64,000 nucleotides of DNA from Conoideocrella luteorostrata (GCA_032433595.1 JASWJB010000218.1:1-64000), one strand, 5' to 3'. Positions 24,501 through 37,303 are shown, numbered from the stretch's first letter. The notes: a model not told the origin generated them from the letters alone. Made by a program: numbers and translations.

Positions 24501-25585
24501 TATTATTATTATTAGTCTTGCTCGACTAGAAACTCTATCATTGTAAGATATGTACGGAGTACGGAGTAGCGTGTATGGAGTTAGCTACAGTGCTAACGTA
24601 CTGTACAACGGGCAGAGCAGTCTGCATCCGCCAGCAGACGCCATCTTGGCTGTCGATTAAGCACTCTGCCAAACATGCCAACATCCCAGCCTGTTTGCCC
24701 CGTTTTCCTCGCCCCCCTTGGTCTGCATTGCATTGCCGGCTGACAAACACGCGGCAAGGATATTATCGATCTGTTTGTGGCAATGCTGGAGGAGCCGTTT
24801 CCACCCCTTTGTCCACAACAGGTATTTTACGGCGTTTGGATGTTGATCACATCTCGTTGCATCCCCGACAGGCCAGCGGGTTCCCTGTCAATTCCTTGTA
24901 TTTGTACTGACTGCGGAGTTGAACTCCATATTTGGCCCTTCTTTCCTTCACTGCTCTGCTGCCTATCATGTATCTTTTCTCCTCTCTCCTTTCCCTGTGC
25001 CTCTCGCCTTCCCTTTCGCTCCTTTCCCTTCAATGCAGTAGCCTCGTACACCCCTGCTTGTCCGCTTAGGACGGAATATGGCAACGTCCTCTCTCATCTC
25101 TAATCCTTCCGGCCTGACTCTTCGTAGCTGTGCACATACTTCTCTTCCTTGGATGAAGCTTTACCTTGTTCCTGTTTGTTTCGAATTCTCTAGCTCGGCC
25201 CGTTTCTTCCTTTCATTCGCTTACCTTTTCGGGGCTGTTCGATCACTTATTGTTTACCTTCATTTCGTCCTGAGGAATCATACATCTTTGTACAACCTAC
25301 CTTCGCTTTCATTGCTGCGGACAATTTTGAAAGTGCCATCTGCGTATTCCTACGATAAAAAATCCCTGGTATACACACTCTTACGTCACGTCATATCAAA
25401 TTCGATCCGGTCCTGTCTCGCCGATTAAGACACGACCCTCGCACTGAACGAGTGGATGAATGAAATATCACATTACGAGCCTCTATACCTGCCAAACCCC
25501 CAAGGGCCACATCCTACTCCTATATCAGTTTGGGGTCGCGGCTTTCTGAATGTTCGAGCGACTTTGTTGAGGATATCCATCCGGC
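21547..25585. other. Non-coding region rich in TACGGAGTA motifs
   Basis: Four kilobases with no supported gene. Short frames occur but overlap incoherently. The second half holds the densest group of the dispersed TACGGAGTA/TACTCCGTA motif (see repeat entry 23404-24568). The last about 600 bp are C/T-rich on the plus strand and form the promoter and leader of the DUF3405 gene. Confidence 0.55.
23404..24568. repeat. Cluster of TACGGAGTA / TACTCCGTA palindromic motifs
   Basis: Copies include 23404-23412, 23650-23658, an inverted pair forming the perfect 16-nt palindrome TACTCCGTACGGAGTA at 24110-24125, a one-mismatch pair at 24312-24327, and directly doubled copies TACGGAGTACGGAGTA at 24345-24360 and 24553-24568. 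Partial copies lie at about 23698-23714 and 24380-24388. The same motif recurs singly elsewhere in the window, always outside coding exons. Confidence 0.85.
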
Positions 25586-27998
25586 ATGGAGCGCACCCCT
25601 TCTCTGCTCAGCCTCAGCAGCTGCGGAAGCTCCAGTGCATCAAGATCTAGGAACGGCGACCCGTTGTTACCGCTGAATGAGAAACCGCCCCAGGCGCGGA
25701 TTCCGCGCATCAAGGCAGTTCTAAGTCATTGCCTATATAGACGGGTTATTCTATGGGTGGTGGTGACTGGCGTAGCGCTCCTCATTATAATTGTTAGCCA
25801 TAGCCCACATTTATGGGTATCAGGCGTTGTTGACTACGCCAAGGGCAACTCAACAGGAGAATACGCTCCTAAAGCTACTGGGGAAGAGACAGATGGGAAT
25901 AGCGACAAAGACTTGTCCAATACGGCCCTAGTCGAGTCGGTCGCCGATGGTTCGCAAAAGCCAACAGTCAATCTTGAAGAGGCTGATGAACTCGACCACG
26001 AGGAGGATGAGAGGGAGCGAGAACAGTTCGAAGAGGAAGCCAATAGCAAACCTTGGCTACGATTCCCACAGTATGTGCACCAGTTAGCTTACTTTTCTTT
26101 CGTTCGTCACGCTTAGAGTTACTAACGTATCCAGTCTCGACGGCTATTTCCCCGGACTCAAATCCTTGGTCGGAATATCAAAACTAATACCTGAATACCC
26201 CAACACCACAGAGCAGGTACCTTTACCTGCTCCTTCCAACAACCATCGAATGCCTACACCGAGTCCGTTCAATCCATACAATACTAACAGGGATAATATC
26301 AAGAAGTGCTATCTTGACAAAGAGCAAAAGATTGCTGCCCCCGACGTATATGCCTACAGCGGTGTTCCCCAGCACATGCCTGACCCTGTCCTTGGGTCTT
26401 ACGAGATATTTGGCATTCGAGATGATGTGTGCTTTGACCGGTTCGGGCGGTTCGGACCGTACGGGTTAGGCTATAACATTTCGGAAGGCGGCTCTGGTGT
26501 TGGAACAGATACTGAAGATTCGAACAGCAAGGACGTGTGGGCCAAGTCTGGCAAGATCAATTACGATTCGGTGGACTGGAATGCTGCACAGGAGAGATGT
26601 GCCGAAGTCAACAAGCACCGTCTTGTACAAACTGATGACGAGACGGGAGAGCTGCCTAGATCAGACGCGGAGAGAGTAGGCAAGACGTCCCGCCAAGGTG
26701 TGGTTGTGCGCTGTTACACAGATTTCGAGTGGACCACTCTCGCCGTGGTCAATTTCAGAGCCTTAATCACAGAACTGTCACTCAAATCGGGCGGCGAGTA
26801 CACGGTGCACATCCTCCTTCATGTCCTCGACGATGAAGAACCAATCTGGGCCGATGATTCGGTTGTTCAACGAATACTGGATGCTAATATTCCGCCCGAG
26901 TTTCAGGATCTGGTGACTCTGTGGAGTGAAGCACAAATGCGGCTCTTCTATCCGGGCCAGATCAAAAACGAAATATCAAACCCTAGTGGCAGAAACCTTC
27001 TCAGTGTATATCGCAGTGCCCATTTGCCACTGCAGGTCTTCGCTGTGCAGCATCCAGAGTATGAGTATTTCTGGAATTGGGAGATGGATATGAGACATCT
27101 AGGTAATTATTTTGAACTATTTGATCGCGTTGGTCGCTGGGCAGACAGCCAACCCCGGTCGCTGATGTGGGAGCGGAGCGAACGATACTATATACCCTCG
27201 TACCACGGTTCCTGGGATAACTTCACCAAGACTGTCCAGCATGACCACGTACAATCCGGCAAAGCAGAGATCTTTGGACCAGTTAGTTTTCCCGACAGGA
27301 CGACGCTTCGGTTTGAAGAGCGGGGCGAGTCACCACTTCCCAGAAACTGCGGCAATGGCCAAGATCCCGCTCAGTGTGGAGTGGGCGAAGGTGCCGATCT
27401 TATCACTTTCAATCCCATTTTTGAAGTATCCGGGTCCGGATGGGTTTTTTCCAATGATGTTGCGGGATATCCAGAGGTAACAGACGACAGCCCGCCCCGA
27501 CGATCGTGTATTATCACTGCAGGACGTCTCAGCAGGAGACTCCTGCTCTCCATGCACGAAGAGGTTTGGCGTCATCACCGTACAATGTTTTCCGAAATGT
27601 TTCCTACGACAGTCGCCTTGCATCGTGGCCTGAAAGCCATATACGCCCCGCATCCGATTTCCATGGAGCGAGCGTGGATTCCTGTAGGGACCGCGGTTGA
27701 CGAAGCGTTCAACAGTGGCTCGCATCACTCCACATCAAACCACAACAGTCCTTTCTATTTGGGCAACGAGCACGTCCACAAGGGTGCCACGTTTTATTAC
27801 CACAGCGAATTTGCTGGACTCTTATGGAGACGCTGGCTCGGCTATGCTCAAATGGATGGTCGAGGACGAAGTGGTGAGACCGACAGTGGAGATTTACGAG
27901 GCGGCTATGAGGAGGAGTCCAGCAAGGACAGCAGTGGTCGGATGTGCTTAAGAAGCATGCTTCTCCATCCTATCAAATCTGAAATTCCCTCAGCATAG
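25586..27998 (+). CDS. DUF3405 family type II membrane protein
   Basis: Fungal-specific protein of unknown function, probably in the secretory pathway. Two exons: 25586-26070 and 26135-27998. The intron has donor GTATGT, a perfect ACTAAC branch site (26121-26126) and acceptor TCCAG. The total is 2349 nt, 782 aa. The N-terminal 52 residues are cytosolic, followed by one transmembrane segment (about 53-72, VILWVVVTGVALLIIIVSH) and an acidic stem. The lumenal domain is DUF3405: the conserved run FRALITELSLKSGGEYTVHI, then WSEAQMRLFYPG, YRSAHLPLQVFAVQHPEYEY and FWNWEMDMR. The type II topology and the WNWEMD motif suggest a glycosyltransferase-like Golgi protein, which is inference. The length matches the family. 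Confidence 0.88.
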
Positions 27999-29707
27999 TC
28001 AGTGCTACGGCACCGCCATTTTCCTAATCACGCATGTAAAATACATTTACAGAACCCAATATCGTTCGCTGTAGAGGTGGTCTGGGGCAGGAAACCACCC
28101 ACAATCATTCGTTCATTCATTTGAGTATATATTAGCTTATTCTAGGTACTCATTCTGGGAGGGGTGTTTTTTTTTTTTTTTTGGTCTAAGGCCACTCCAA
28201 TGCTGCTGTATGGGGTGCTGCAAAATGCATTGGCTTTGGCATATGGAAGCGGATCGCATGGGACATAGCATGGCAAGTTTTCATATCTCGCATCCTGGAT
28301 TTTCACTCAACTGCATGGGCTGGACACAACTGGAAAGGCATAGAGGACCGGCAAATCGCTACGTCAAAGACGTGGAATCATATACTGGCGTTCTTGGTTT
28401 GACGGGAGGGTACAGCAGTATATTGCGGTAATACTCAGTGTACATGGTGTTTTAGGCATAAGACGGCATCATTCAACATCATTTTGGAGCGGAACGTTTG
28501 CGACGTGAATAACTGTAGATTCAGCCATGTCACATTTGTGAGCCTTCAAAGCGTAAATTAAGACCGTGGTCGCTCTCAATGCATCATTCGTAGTACCTAA
28601 TACCGCTGGTATTTAAGAGACAACTACGCCACGCAAGTCAAAGGAAAGGAGCACGAACTTGATTGTAAAGTACGAACCCGAAAAAAAACATATATTCCAA
28701 ATCATTCACTCATAGCTTAGAAGAAAGTAGCAACACGCTGGCACCGGCCGCAACCACCCCCAGTGCACGGAGCAAGCCCAATGGTGCTCCCATCGCGTCC
28801 ACCCTCATCCCCCCTCCTTTTAACTCCTCCCCATTCCAATGTCCCAAGCAAATAAAATCGAGCAGCCCACCTCCCCTTCTGCAAAGTAAAGGACAGAAAG
28901 CATAAACATGGGCACAAACAAGCGCCAGCAACAAAAGCAGTAGCAGCACCTAAAATAGCTACTTTAGCGCCCACCAAATATAAAAATTATCAAAACGAGA
29001 AAACATCCAGAGCAAAACAACGACAACAAGGCATAAAAGCTCCGTTACGCAACAGCTAAAGCATCCTAGCGAGGAGCAAATCATATGATGCCCTACCAGG
29101 TGTCCTTTGGTCATGCACTGCAACTGAGTTTGTTCGAATGAAGTAGGTGAGGGTGGTAGTAGCTGTTGGACGACACGATCAAAGGCGTCGTTCCCGAATG
29201 GCGAAAAAAAAAAGTAAATTAAGCCACTCTCCAAACACAAAACAGCACCAAAAATAACCTCCCCCCCACAAAGGCACCCTCTGTCTTGCATCGTCGTTCC
29301 TCCGTAAAGTCAATGGCGCATCATCAAAAACATAACAAGTTCTCTAAATGCCATCTTCCCGTAGCTATTCAACCGCATGGAGAAGAAGCATCAGGAGAAC
29401 AGTAAGGGTATTCAAATGTAGCTTGCGATAGGAGCAGGCAACCGCTGGTCATCCAAGAGCGAGACAGAGGTATACGAAGCCAGGCCATGACGCCATCAAC
29501 GCCCTAAACGCCACAACCCCAAGAAGAGAGAAAAAGCAGTAAGCATGCGAATAGGTTGGGTGAATGTAGAGTCGTTACATGAAAAGAAACGAGAAATATG
29601 AAACAAAGTCCACAGCTATTTCGTGCACGACTTGGCGTTGATTTCAAGTTGAGCGAGAATCGCGAATAATGATATTATTGGCGGGGTGGAGAATTTCCAG
29701 GTTTCGT
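27999..29707. other. Intergenic, 3' flanks of two convergent genes
   Basis: No gene supported. A 16-T run lies at 28167-28182. The two overlapping minus-strand frames near 28.7-28.98 kb lie in different phases and look spurious. Confidence 0.5.
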
Positions 29708-31217
29708 TTATTTTCTCAACACTGCCTCATACATACTGGTGATACCAGTAATGGCGGTACCAACCAGGACACCCTTGTACCCGCCGTACACGGCACCATT
29801 AAGGCGCTCAATGGATGTCTCGGACAGGAGACCCCCAAAAGTAACGCCCTGTTTGTACACAACGTACGACACCAGAGCCTTGACGATGCTGAAGGTCAGA
29901 GGATCGACCACTGTGTCATGAGCCGCAGCCTTAGCGCGGGTACGAGGACCAGAATAGCTCGTGGCGCTCAAGTTGAAGAAGTAGCCTGCGAGACTGGGAA
30001 GGACAACGCTAGTCAAGGCCCAAGTGAGAGCTGGGGACCAGAAGCTGGCCGTTAGAATGAGGAACATGTCAGGCAGGTAGATGGGGTAATCCGAAGTGCC
30101 AAGGAGATTGACAGCAGGAATGGTGAAGGCGTAGCGGTTGGCCAGAATCTCAGGTCGAATGTAATACAGCTCGAAGGCAGAAATGACGAAGAGAATGCTA
30201 GTGACGGTGCTAAGAGTCTCGCGCGTAGCATTGGAAGCCTCAGTGAGACCAGTCTCCTGATACATGGAGGTGACGCGCTTGCGCATCGCGATAGTAGAGC
30301 GGTCAAATGCATTGGCGACATCTGCAGGTGTAGCAGGTAGAGGGATGCGAGCCGCAACCTGGGAAAGGCTGCGAGCAGGCGTCCTGGCAACGGTAGTAGA
30401 GGTTCCGCGCTCGTCACTTCTGCCGATAGGAAAGATTCATGATTAGCAACTCGCCCCGGCACGTCAGGTGAAACTTTTGTCGCGTCTGGTAGCAAGAAAT
30501 TGCCCACGAAGATGCCGACAAGGCAAAAAAACACTTACTCAGAAGTCAATTCTTCAACGGCTTTGATGACACGGCGCTTGGCAACCTTTAGAGGCTTCTC
30601 GACATCATCCTTGATCGAATCCTTCTCCTTCTTGACCGGGGAGCCAAGAGCCTTGGAGCGGCTGCTAAAGTAGCTGGCCAAGTCGGCGCGATTCTGAAGA
30701 CGGCTGCTATGTTCCGAGATGAACTCGTCGAGTGCGGCCTGGAGATCGCTCTTCTTGAGATCCTCGTAGCTATAAGCGCAAAGCAGGTCAGCTCAGTGTT
30801 CTGCTTGATTTCTGTTCTTGCTGCACCCATCAAATTGAGCCAAGTGAAAATGCGGGTGCATAGTATATTCGGCGTGTCGCGTACGTCGCGCAGCTTCATA
30901 GAGGCCAAACCCGCCGGCTCTCATGTCCACGAAGCTGTTTCCTCATCTTGTCGTGGATGCAACAAGCATCGACCTATTGCGCGACTCCAAGATGCAGTCA
31001 TCGCGAACCCGACGCGCGCAGCGTCTAACGGCGCAAAAAGGGCGTATTTGCAGCGAAAGACCATGTGATTGAACCAAGAAAAAAAAGGAAAAATAAAATA
31101 AAATAGCATATATATAAAAAAGAACACTTACTTCTTGAGGCCTACACTATCAGCCAGTTTAAGAAGTTCAGGCTTGAGCTGCGTGCGCAGCCAAGAGTTC
31201 GTTTGGGACGTGGCCAT
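29708..31217 (-). CDS. Predicted multi-pass membrane protein with SAP-like N-terminus
   Basis: Three exons on the minus strand: 31217-31132, 30769-30539 and 30419-29708. Donors are GTAAGT twice and the acceptors are TATAG and GGCAG. The total is 1029 nt, 342 aa. The N-terminus (WLRTQLKPELLKLADSVGL, then YEDLKKSDLQAALDEFISEH) is two amphipathic helices resembling a SAP or helix-extension-helix fold. A Lys/Glu-rich linker follows. The C-terminal about 170 residues contain roughly four hydrophobic segments (TSILFVISAFELYYIRPEIL; LPDMFLILTASFWSPALTWAL; FSIVKALVSYVVYKQ; GVLVGTAITGITSMYEAV). I do not recognise a named family. A nuclear-envelope or ER location would fit the SAP-plus-membrane layout but is speculation. 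Confidence 0.8.
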
Positions 31218-32665
31218 GGTGGATTCGTTTGTGGACGGCGCGCGAAAGTTGGGTACGGATTTGATTGACCGATTGACGCAGGCGCGCAAAGCAAAGAGTT
31301 ACGAGGTAATTATTTTTGTGCAGAAGTGACGTTTGCGCTTCTCAGGAATAAAGCCAGCAGCTAAAAGTTTGCAATAATAGATATGGTGATCTTTTTTCCT
31401 CGTTGCAGAGAATTGGTCTGCAAGAGGGGGGGGTCGTGGTGATGATGACGGGTGGGTGGCTGGTTGTTATGGTGGTGACGACTTGGAAAGCGTGTGTAGA
31501 GATGTCTTGTTTATGTTTTGTTTTGGCTCGGCCTGGGGGGGGGGGGGGGGGAGATGGCTGGCGGGGCGCCGAGCTGGGAGACTGGGGGGATGGGGAGGAC
31601 GACGAACGGAGCAGGGAAAGGCAGGAGCCACTCGGGGGAGCTGGCGGGAGCTGGGAGCTGGGAGCTGGGGCATGAGCAGCTGCGTGGAAACTGCGGCGTT
31701 GTGCCTACTAGTACCAGCTGCGACAGGGGCTGAGCCGGTGACAAGCACCCAAGCACCCAAGCACCCAATCCCATCTGTGGCAGCCCACACAGCGGCCAGA
31801 GGACAGCGGCCAGAGGACAGAGACCAGCCAAAGACTCTCCCCGCTCGCCTCCTCCCTACCAAAAATCGAGTGGCTGGGGAACCCTCGTCCCATCCTCATC
31901 CTCATCCCATCCCCATCCCAGCCTCAAATCTGACCTTCCGTCCCTTGTCTCTGATCGTCCATCTCAGGCTGCATTTGCCTAACTCTCCGCATACCGAACT
32001 AATGAGCAAATGCAGTCTATCCACCCTCAACATACTAGCTAACAGGCTTCCTCTACGGAGTACTCCGTGCGGAGCAGGATGTGTACATACAATCCGCATT
32101 CGTTCATTCGCAGCACTTCGACCGCAGTGGTATTGTTATTGTGTTTAAAAAGTCCCAGTGGCCCGCCTGCCATCCGGCAATCTCGAGAACACGCATCGAG
32201 CTCGACGCTGGCACGTCGCTTTTCGGGTGGGGCGGCGAGGCGCGGGAAATTGGTTCATTGATCTCATCGGCCACTTAATTTGCGTCGTTGGTAGTCCGTT
32301 TGTGGCATGAGTGTTTTCTCACATGCGTCAATTATTCTCCCCACTTTTGTCGACTACTATTTTCACTTAGTACTGCGCGGTTTTGAAGTGCCAGTATTAT
32401 CAATTTTACTTTTTAATTTTTTTGGTCCATCTTCCTATTATGGGTTTGCTACTTAGTTATCCGCCTTACGTATATACGCAGGGATCAGTCGGTGTCCCTT
32501 CTAGCTCAATAAACAATGCCAAAGCATATAATCATGCCAGACGTCACTGTGGTTTCCAATTGCCAAATAATGTTCATCTCGTTCGCCAAGTCGCCAGAAT
32601 GGCTCCTAGTATCGTACACCTGATGTTGTTCGTCCAAGCACGCCCAGCCCGGAAGTGAGCATGCC
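31218..32665. other. Intergenic with low-complexity G/C-rich repeats
   Basis: Between the 3' end of the P450 gene and the start of the membrane-protein gene. No gene supported. It contains a 17-G run, short tandem repeats (31.6-31.9 kb) and a TACGGAGTACTCCGTG inverted pair at 32054-32069. Confidence 0.55.
31535..31551 (+). repeat. Poly-G run (17 nt)
   Basis: Uninterrupted G17. It is followed at about 31645-31670 by a GGGAGCT heptamer tandem, at 31740-31768 by three copies of AAGCACCC and at about 31793-31822 by a GGCCAGAGGACAGC repeat. Confidence 0.9.
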
Positions 32666-34800
32666 TCATGCATCTGCCGCCCAGTTGACAAATTTCTCAT
32701 TCCCTCTCTTCACCAGTCGCATGGGGACCGTTTTGCCTTGTAGCCCCAGGGTGATGACAGTTTCGGCTTGGGTTAGAGCCTGTCTGCTGGCGGCTTGAGC
32801 CTTTCTATACAGCTCAGCCCTGGCATCTCTACCCATCCTTTGCACTTCGTCTTCGCTAGCCCATTGATCAGTTGCTAGCTCCACGCTATATCGTTGAAAG
32901 AGGACGAGGAGGAACGTCATTATTTCGACTTGCGCGACACGCCGTCCTAAGCAAGACCGCGAGCCATCACTGAACGGCAGGTAGGCACCCCGGCGCGGTC
33001 GAAAAAATTGTGCGTTTCCTTCGCTCTTGCGGTCGATTCCTTCATCGCTATCATGGTCGCTTGATTCTGGGGTCTTCGACCGCACGTCTCCATTGTCCTT
33101 CCTGCTGCTCTGACTTCGGTCTCGGGGACCGGGCTCAGTCTCAAACCATCGCTCAGGTTTGTACTCACGCAGGTCGTCATGTCCTGGTCTGAGCTTGCTC
33201 TCTTCGTATGGCCAGTATTGAGGGTCCTCTTGTGCTTTGATGGCGTGAACCATGACGAGGCTGCCTTTAGGCATCATGCACTCCCGCCCGTCTATATTCA
33301 GCACCTGATCACTCTGAGCAGTGACTTGTTTTGGGATAGCAGGTCCTGGTGGGATAATGCGTAATGTCTCGTTCATGCAAGCCCCTATGGCGCTTGTTGC
33401 CATGGGACCAATCAAGCGCTCATAGTCCCAAGTCGAGCTGTTGGAGTTGCCCACCAGCTCGTCGATATCCTTTTGAATTCTGCGTTGAGCCACCGGGTTG
33501 GCCGCAAGGTTGATAAGTGTAAAATGGATCGTATTGGCAGATGTCTCATGGCCAGCCATGAACATTATAAACGCGTTTCCGAGAATTTCATTGCGGGTGA
33601 GAGCCGGGCCTCTCGCGAGCTTCTCGGAGGCTTGGCTGCCAGTCGTCTTGCCAGAACCGAACGATCCTTTCACTAAGGCGCCCATGATGTCCATACCCTC
33701 CTCGACCTGAGTGCCATTCTCCACGGCTTCAATTTTCTCGTTCAACATTTCATTCAGATATTTTACGTAGTCTTTGTGCGCTGCAGCCGCGATGCGGGCA
33801 CTCTTCAAAGGCAATATCCTCAATAGCCAGCGAGGTAGCAAGAGAAGGAGCAAGATGTTATTCAATAATTCCACAAGTGTGTCGACGAATGACATAGAGT
33901 AGCCTGGCGGCGCATCCAAAGAGGCGTACTTGGCAGCGGTGGCATCTGAACCAGGCGGCAAGACCTGGCCAGGCCACAAAAGTCGTAGCCCAAATCCAAC
34001 ATAACTGATGACGTTTACGGTAAGGCGCGTAATATCCTCCGAAATGCTCGTGAGAGGCTGGTCTCTGTTGCCCTGGCTGTCTACCCAAGCGTCGATCATA
34101 CCATTGGTCTGAACAATAATTTCACGAAAGACGAGAGCCGAGTTGTTCTCGTTAAAAGTTGGGGATGTGGCTTTGCGATGCGCCTTCCAGACAGCTCCTT
34201 CGGTTGTGACAACGTTTTCGCCAAACTGCCTCAACATGCTGTAGATCTGAGTAGGTTTGGGGAACTTTTCCCTCTGAGTAGTAATTTGACGAATAGCTTC
34301 AGCATTCGCCACGTGGACAGTGATTGCGGCCGAAGAGACAAAAAGAAAAATGTCTCCATGCCTAGTGAAACGTTGGAAATCTAGATGATAAGAGGCATCA
34401 AAAATCATGAGACTGGTCACTACGCGTTAGATCTCGCCCTTAAGAGCAGTCGAATGAAGTGCGACGTGAATAAGGCTGTCACTCACTCCAACCAACTTTC
34501 CCATAGAAATTTGGGAAGCATTTTCAATATTCGTGCATAGACATTACCCAGAACTAACCAATGTCTATCCATCTGGTGGCAAGCTACAAACAGAGACGGG
34601 CGACGCGGGCCCCGATACGTTAGCGGTCGAGCAGTCTCCCAAGTGAGGATGATGAGGTACGTAGAATACTATGACTTACGAACAATGATGTAGGGCAAGT
34701 TGGTCCTTTTCGCGATGGCGATATTCCGCCGCAATCCTGAAACATAGCTGACGACAAGGTAGGCGGTCACAGCCGCAATGACAAGCAGAACGTTCCGCAT
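32666..34800 (-). CDS. Cytochrome P450 monooxygenase
   Basis: Membrane-anchored haem monooxygenase. Three exons on the minus strand: 34800-34680, 34583-34487 and 34412-32666. Donors are GTAAGT and GTGAGT; acceptors are TGTAG and CCAG. The total is 1965 nt, 654 aa. The N-terminal anchor is VLLVIAAVTAYLVVSYVSGL. The I-helix oxygen-binding motif is AGHETS at residues 359-364, ExxR is ETLR at 421-424, the PERF-type motif is KPERW at about 491-495, and the haem loop is FSDGSRSCLG at 553-562 with Cys560 as iron ligand. All catalytic motifs are intact. It is about 120-150 residues longer than a typical P450, partly because of a charged insert (about 500-540) between PERF and the haem loop. The substrate is unknown. 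No cluster partners are adjacent. Confidence 0.92.
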
Positions 34801-37303
34801 TGTCACGGCAATTAATTGTACCTGGGCAGCAGGTCGGCGTCGTCCAAGAGATGCAGATAGATTTGGTAAACTTCAGTACCTTCTTTTATCTGCATGAGCA
34901 TGAGGAGGTTGACAGACGCGAAGTTGGAAGTCAATGGCAGAGCAAGGTCGACATGCGGACGAAACGGTAGACGAAACAAAGGACTTGCTGTTTCATCAGG
35001 GGCCCCAACGCCGAAGCTCAAGAACAAACCCACAACGCCACATACGCTGCCCAAAGGATCTGATGCAGAACTCAAAATGAAGAAAATTCGAATCACTCAG
35101 GCCGCAGACGGGTATGCAGAGAGGGGGGAAGAAGTATGTAAGAGATTCACTCTATCAATCATAAGGAGCGGAAGCAGTTGGCCACGTGCGTGTGGCAACC
35201 AGGGCGTCTGCTACCGCTACGGCCAAAAAAAGGACGAGACGAAACGAAGGCATGGCCCGAATCCACGAGACCGGTCATGGGCAACGTGTTTGAGGCCCTC
35301 ATTCAACAGGAGACGTAACTACTCCAAACTAGCCGCTCGCAAAGATCAGACCTCGACAGTGCCCTCTCGGCTCTGAAGACATCCGCTCCCACAAGGCCGC
35401 TAGTTAGTGGTTCGGCGGATCCAAGCACCAGGACAGACAGGGCGACGCAGGGCAAGGCAGGGCATGCAGGACCACGCACACCGGTGCAACTCTGCGCTGC
35501 TGGGGCGAGTGCACGTCACATCACGTCACTGTACGGAGTACAACCATCACCGCAGGAATGATTGATTTCCGAACGCCTTTCGGCAAATTGTGTCCATGCC
35601 TTTGGAATTCTGACATGACGGGGCCCCACCACGGAGAACGCAGAGGATTGATCAAGATAACGGAGTACGGAGGAGTTACAGAGTAGATCGATAAGTTGTC
35701 GTAGACGCAGCTCCCGATTCAGGGACAGCCACTCCAGATCTGGTCACGACGGTATGCAATGCCCAACTAAGGAACGGGCATTCCCTTGAACCAGCAGCTG
35801 CGGGTGTATGGAGTCTACTCCGTACTGTGTACTAGTAACTATGGAGTCCCCAACTTGGGATGTGGGAGTACAGGCACAATGTCCCTGGTGCAGATTTGGC
35901 ATCCACCAGGTCGGATCCTAGCGCCGGCTGCTGCAAGTCCCGATGCAGGTGCTCCGACTGCCAAAATCAGTTAAAAATCTCGTTGAGGTGCCGAGCGACT
36001 TATTAGCTAGCACTTGTCACTGGGGCGCCGGCGTGTCCGATAAGGGGGTGGTGCATGGGGCCAGCGCCCAGGCCTTCTGCTGCTGCACTCCACACGGAGG
36101 GAGTACTACTTGTGAATATAGATAGAAGCTTCTGGTCTGTGAGCCCGCCAAGAAAGTAAAGTGATATAATGAAACATTGTATTCAGCCGCTTGTCTGATT
36201 GTTTGTCTGTTTCGTTTATTTCCTTATTTGCTTACTTGCTTCTAAACATCCCCCCCAACCTTGTCTCTGTTGAGATCGGCGCATGGCTCTTCGGTCTCTC
36301 CGTTCCTGTGACTCGTCGGCAATTTCAACGCCAGGAAAGCATGGCTTTCATGAATGACAAGGTGTCGGAACTGCCGCACGCACAGGTCTGAGCAAATATC
36401 CTCCACTTGTCCTAATAATGAATGCCTTTGAATGCCAATATGCGTCAGACGTTTAACCGAGCCGAGTACGTGCTCTCTATGGAGAATCCGCCATAGCAAT
36501 TTTTAACTTCCAGCTCTTGCTTCGTCCTGTTCGTGTTCGGCCTTGTCGCACACTGCTTCCACACATGAATAGAGCAACAGTCACAAGCCGTAATCTGGGT
36601 CGAAGTGCCGACAACATTCGTATTCCAGGCGTCGTTTCAAACATCCTTCTCCCTTTACCGGCCAATTTACGGAGTAATTGTTCGAAATACACTAGAACGT
36701 GGAAGTGTGCCCTTGCACCACTCATCAGTCTGGTCCGGCTCCCGATTGGCCGTCTGCTCCGTAAATCGTCGAATCTGGTAATCCAGAAGCGCCAAGCCAA
36801 GATTGGGAGGTTTTCCGTATCTGGTTGCACATATCATCATCCCGATAATCTCCCAACTACCTGAGCATGCAGGCAGTAGCGACAAGCTCGTCACAAAAGC
36901 TTACGACACTCTCCAATGTTCCCAAGTGAAACATCCCAATCTCATCGAATCTGGTCACAATATAACATCACACGCGGTTTGTATCTATATGTATTTGAAG
37001 AAAATGTATCCTTTTTATCCAGGTACATTCGTACCGAATTCACCCAGTAAAATGGGAGCTGTATACCGTGTCACTAACAATGCCGCGCCAACTGTGTTGA
37101 ATATCAAGAGGTAACCCATCTCGCTTTCCTGCCATACAATACTTTTGCCATACCACGTTGAGTTGAAGACAAAACCATGACGAATTCGCACATGACACCA
37201 ATCATACACCATGTATGTGTCTCAAAAATAAAAATAAAAAGAGTTAAGAATGCTGCGTCTCTTAGACAAAAAAAAACGAAAAGAGGAAAAAGGTCCATCA
37301 TCT
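34801..37303. other. Intergenic between the P450 start and the C1-THF synthase 3' end
   Basis: No gene supported. Overlapping opposite-strand frames at 34.8-35.4 kb and 36.5-36.9 kb mirror each other and show no splice or domain support. TACGGAGTA-type motifs lie at 35532-35541, 35816-35825 and 36668-36676. Confidence 0.5.

Noticed and set aside
28710..28977. Hydrophobic minus-strand frames near 28.8 kb
   Set aside because: Two phases both look hydrophobic because of base composition; no start context or splice support.
15054..34800. Secondary-metabolite cluster (methyltransferase, MFS, P450)
   Set aside because: The genes are separated by cdt1, DUF3405 and other housekeeping or fungal genes, and no backbone synthase (PKS, NRPS, terpene) is present.
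34812..35376. 160-codon plus-strand frame at 34.9 kb as a gene
   Set aside because: It lies in the P450 promoter, overlaps an opposite frame and has no domain or codon coherence beyond the first part.
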